Notes under the pieces: generated by a model
Seen by the model: the letters and a program-made list of their open reading frames with translations, nothing else
The model's database searches: none
Told to the model about the DNA's origin: nothing
From: Clostridia bacterium
GTDB taxonomy: Bacteria; Bacillota; Clostridia; Oscillospirales; CAG-272
Length of the DNA stretch: 7,481 bases
Direction of reading: 5' to 3'
Assembly (NCBI GenBank): GCA_017621015.1
Contig: JAGAUC010000098.1
Span: forward strand, 1 to 7,481
Made by a program: the position numbers and the translations under genes
Shown here: piece by piece, positions 6,201 to 7,481 of the stretch
How positions within the stretch are numbered: the stretch's first letter is position 1
Layout: every line of letters starts with the position of its first letter

Positions 6201-7196
6201 CTCGGGATCCTCCATAATAAAGAGCACGTCGGTCAGATTTTCGGCAAACGCCGTAAACCAATGGTACCAGTTAAAGAGCTTGGCCGAGCGCCAGCCCGTT
6301 CCCTCTACAATATCTTCGCCGTACATATTGTAGTACAGCCACCACACCGCGTCCACGATGTCGCGGTAAAGCTCCTCGTTGTGATAATATTCACTGCCGC
6401 AGGTACCCCAACCCTTTGCCAAGTCGGCAAGTGCCAAAGATTGATGCATCAGATCCGCCGACTCGGTAGGCGCACTGTCGCCCCAGAGGATCACGCGATC
6501 CTCGTTTTTATTGAGCGTTTCCCATTTTTCACGACAGCGTGCGCTTACGTCGTTGATCTTTTGCGCAATGGCAGGGACCGACATATCGTTGAGCGCAGGA
6601 GTTCCCACCAAAAAGCGTCGCCAATTGAGGCGCGCCGCGCGATAGTCCTCGCTCTTGCATTTGGTAGGGTCATAAAGACCGCACACAAGGTATGCACCTG
6701 CGTTTGCAAGCTTGCCGTCACTGTCAAGCGCCTTGATGTGCTCGGCGTTGCCAATCACGGTCAGGCGGTTTTCGTAATAGCTCCCCACCTCATAGCCAAA
6801 AAGGCTTGCCGTCTCTACAAGCGGCAAATATAGCATTCCCCTTCGGCTGATCGGGGCAATCGAAAGCGCACGAGCCGTCCCGTCAAGGCTTGCTTCACGT
6901 CTTCCCGACTCCACCTCAAGCGTTTTCCCATTTACACAGAGATTTCCCTTCTGTTCGTCTCCCTCAAATTCGCCGCCGAGGAAGCGCGTGAAAAAGAGTG
7001 TGGGAACCAGCGACTCGCCGCCAATCCCGACGGTCTTGAGTGTTCTGTCCTTTTCATCATAAGGCGTGATCTTGCCGTCTGCACAAACGTTTCCCGAATA
7101 CAGAAAGACCGCAGTCATTCCCTCCTTGGAAAGCGCCAAAAAGCGCGCCGCCGCCTCTTTTTCGTAAGGACAGTAATCTTGTTCGGATCGAATCAT
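3261..7196 (-). CDS. polysaccharide lyase family 8 fused to M14 zinc carboxypeptidase
   Basis: A 1311-residue multidomain enzyme. Residues about 28-150 look like the two-unit copper-amine-oxidase-N-like domain (GGESLVPTLFFTRFLGG; GMLYLPLVETASLFGYEV). About 190-970 is a PL8 lyase, the family that cleaves hyaluronan, chondroitin or xanthan by beta-elimination: alpha/alpha toroid with FNWYHW (308-313) and DYTHWWHGFPYNICYG (409-424; His415 and Tyr423 as base/acid candidates, Arg477 conserved), then the beta-sandwich with GWHMGDGAVYLY, YHLPGTT, AKKAWFCFDKEIVALGAGI and TTVEHRRL, then the C-terminal domain (PNIEILSNTAALQAV). The usual catalytic Asn position appears to be Gly368. About 973-1311 is an M14 metallopeptidase with zinc ligands His1055 and Glu1058 (HGGE) and His1198, NPDGR (1102-1106) and catalytic Glu1269 (TYES). 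There is no signal peptide, and 28 cysteines suggest a reduced, cytoplasmic protein. ATG 7194-7196 has AAAGGAG at 8 bases. It lies 15 bases after the dehydrogenase gene, same operon. The exact substrate is unknown. Confidence 0.93.
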   Translation of the reverse strand: MIRSEQDYCPYEKEAAARFLALSKEGMTAVFLYSGNVCADGKITPYDEKDRTLKTVGIGGESLVPTLFFTRFLGGEFEGDEQKGNLCVNGKTLEVESGRREASLDGTARALSIAPISRRGMLYLPLVETASLFGYEVGSYYENRLTVIGNAEHIKALDSDGKLANAGAYLVCGLYDPTKCKSEDYRAARLNWRRFLVGTPALNDMSVPAIAQKINDVSARCREKWETLNKNEDRVILWGDSAPTESADLMHQSLALADLAKGWGTCGSEYYHNEELYRDIVDAVWWLYYNMYGEDIVEGTGWRSAKLFNWYHWFTAFAENLTDVLFIMEDPELDRVAFTLEDKRKIFKTWEWLSTFMLNGEDRSTVQGRTAIYAKVALTIEDPERMYAVYADYDMYLGLTEKGDGPRVDYTHWWHGFPYNICYGAHNLDRMMRVNAALSGTGLAFLNPKFYGWFNNVKYMYEPAMYKGQAMLALNGRFVSTSEMYMGAWILVRMMLMIGLFGEDEDNYIRDMIRRHADKPEMVAHMKDRGFICNCAELDKILAEPISPAKATYEYAHAWFTGDRAAWHRNDCAAAFSYSSKREAAYECINEQNMTGWHMGDGAVYLYTDYDRHQYDGVNFIYKNREIAYHLPGTTEDRRERAIRHITGRFAWHSSKSFAGSMSLRDRYLMCAMDFESYHFEGEDYTVDNGYGMGLAPHDNDLHAKKAWFCFDKEIVALGAGINSTMNSPVDTTVEHRRLVNEDRFGQSVGAGEKGEVLGKDIYEKRYTDPKWVCMEGHAGFYFPEGANVLVRRYISTSDEESGVFGNNLEEGIRWEEAEQPFFEVRIEHGENPVDASYAYVVVPYATPDTLDAYAQKPNIEILSNTAALQAVREVEKDIVGYVFHEAGAVEAFSVDKPMLVMTMPKGENCMEIKVSDPTRELSEATLTLDGEWGIVTCHERIRVSCENGKTTLHLNFSAANGRGLDVVLEKMPDYWRSSLEDVEETLKLVRRGKVSTIATSAGGRPIYQVEYGCSNVKLGTANLCSSLGANSSKYYADKSGADYTPTLLIDGAIHGGEFEGTVAILNLIKLMETGTDYRGEEHPELLAVMNRLHLILVPISNPDGRSRVPFRSFVGKTFYDLRYYNQGTWKDGTLCGWPGCKTVHPIKDASDFLGAYFTDDGINMMHEDYFTNHVSNETQALFEICRKEAPDFSVLLHGGSNATSCLVPYNYTTKASLDEAVKVSRSLKERCDGEDVRYEIYKGSGFGAGFMLCSAMHHLCGGTVITYESNQGLCDHGNVIYSYDEIYRSHLLLFEEIGKHLLEKYGKQRA

Positions 7197-7211
7197 ATTC
7201 TTTGCTCCTTT

Positions 7212-7481
7212 TTATGCCATGGTTTCCAGCATTTTTGCCGTAACCTCGTATTTGCAGGGGGCTCCATTCACATAGCTTTGGCATTCCCGTGCCATATATT
7301 CCGCCATGCGCACCACCTCACCACCAAGACTGCCCGCGATATGAGGGGTCATGAAGCAGTTTTCAAGTGTGTAGAAGGGGTGAGACGGGTCTGCGGGCTC
7401 GGGCTCGGTCACGTCAAGCACCGCCGTGAGATCCGCGCGCTCGGTGAGTGCTCTCACAAGATCGTCCTCTACCACCTGCGC
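7212..7481 (-). CDS. D-2-hydroxyacid dehydrogenase, C-terminal part (partial)
   Basis: The 3' end of an NAD(P)-dependent D-isomer-specific 2-hydroxyacid dehydrogenase (phosphoglycerate / glyoxylate reductase superfamily), cut by the right window edge. The 89 visible residues run from the end of the Rossmann domain into the C-terminal segment. AQVVEDDLVRAL corresponds to the family's 'vVDEdALv' stretch. LDVTEPEP carries the catalytic Glu (residue 28 of the fragment), and TPHIAGS carries the catalytic His (residue 47). The frame is open past the GTG at 7473-7475 to the edge, so that GTG is internal and the true start is outside. The stop at 7212-7214 lies 15 bases before the lyase ATG, with the lyase ribosome binding site in the gap, so the two are almost certainly co-transcribed. 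This suggests a role in oxidising or reducing an acid from the same glycan pathway. Substrate cannot be read from this fragment. Confidence 0.93.
   Translation of the reverse strand, partial: AQVVEDDLVRALTERADLTAVLDVTEPEPADPSHPFYTLENCFMTPHIAGSLGGEVVRMAEYMARECQSYVNGAPCKYEVTAKMLETMA

Noticed and set aside
5088..6833. Long plus-strand open frame (581 codons) inside the lyase gene
   Set aside because: It is antisense to a gene with clear PL8 motifs, has a basic low-information translation, no matching family motif and no ribosome binding site; it is a composition shadow of the GC-biased sense gene.
7212..7475. GTG at 7473-7475 as the start of a small 87-residue protein
   Set aside because: The frame is open upstream to the window edge and the encoded residues align to the interior of a dehydrogenase, so it is a truncated larger gene.

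Overview
The window looks like a chromosomal piece of an anaerobic gut-type Firmicute (class Clostridia, probably Oscillospirales or Christensenellales). This is inferred from the strong AAGGAGG-type ribosome binding sites, TATAAT promoters, a clostridial-style short thioredoxin, a glycan-degrading enzyme of Firmicute domain composition and tandem mini-hairpin intergenic DNA. No taxonomic marker gene is present, so the placement is tentative. Apart from a 77-base gene tail at the left edge, every gene lies on the minus strand.

Layout, left to right. Positions 1-77 hold the 3' end of an unrecognised plus-strand gene. It meets a complete thioredoxin gene (trxA, 82-387) tail to tail with a 4-base gap. 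trxA has its own extended -10 promoter (about 420-448) with a TGTGA-N5-TCACA dyad beside it. A 17-bp hairpin (481-517) closes an uncharacterised two-helix membrane protein gene (519-1361). Upstream of that gene lies a 406-base non-coding stretch. It contains an unusually structured, Y-shaped inverted-repeat element (1440-1695), with a TATAAT box just upstream of it on the minus strand. Next comes a membrane acyltransferase of the acyltransferase-3 family (1768-2937) with a clear promoter at 2966-2994. A second non-coding stretch (2938-3260) carries a chain of small hairpins separated by ACATCAC spacers, then a perfect 34-bp palindromic terminator (3193-3226).

The right half is an operon transcribed leftward: the C-terminal end of a D-2-hydroxyacid dehydrogenase (7212 to the window edge), followed 15 bases later by a 1311-residue multidomain enzyme (3261-7196). 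That enzyme joins a copper-amine-oxidase-N-like domain, a family 8 polysaccharide lyase (hyaluronate / chondroitin AC / xanthan lyase type) and an M14 zinc carboxypeptidase-like domain in one chain. It has no signal peptide and 28 cysteines, so it is probably cytoplasmic. A reasonable inference is intracellular breakdown of an imported uronic-acid-containing glycan or glycopeptide, with the dehydrogenase handling a downstream acid.

The two items most worth following up are the lyase-peptidase fusion, including altered lyase active-site positions, and the Y-shaped element at 1440-1695, which is either a structured leader RNA or a dispersed repeat.
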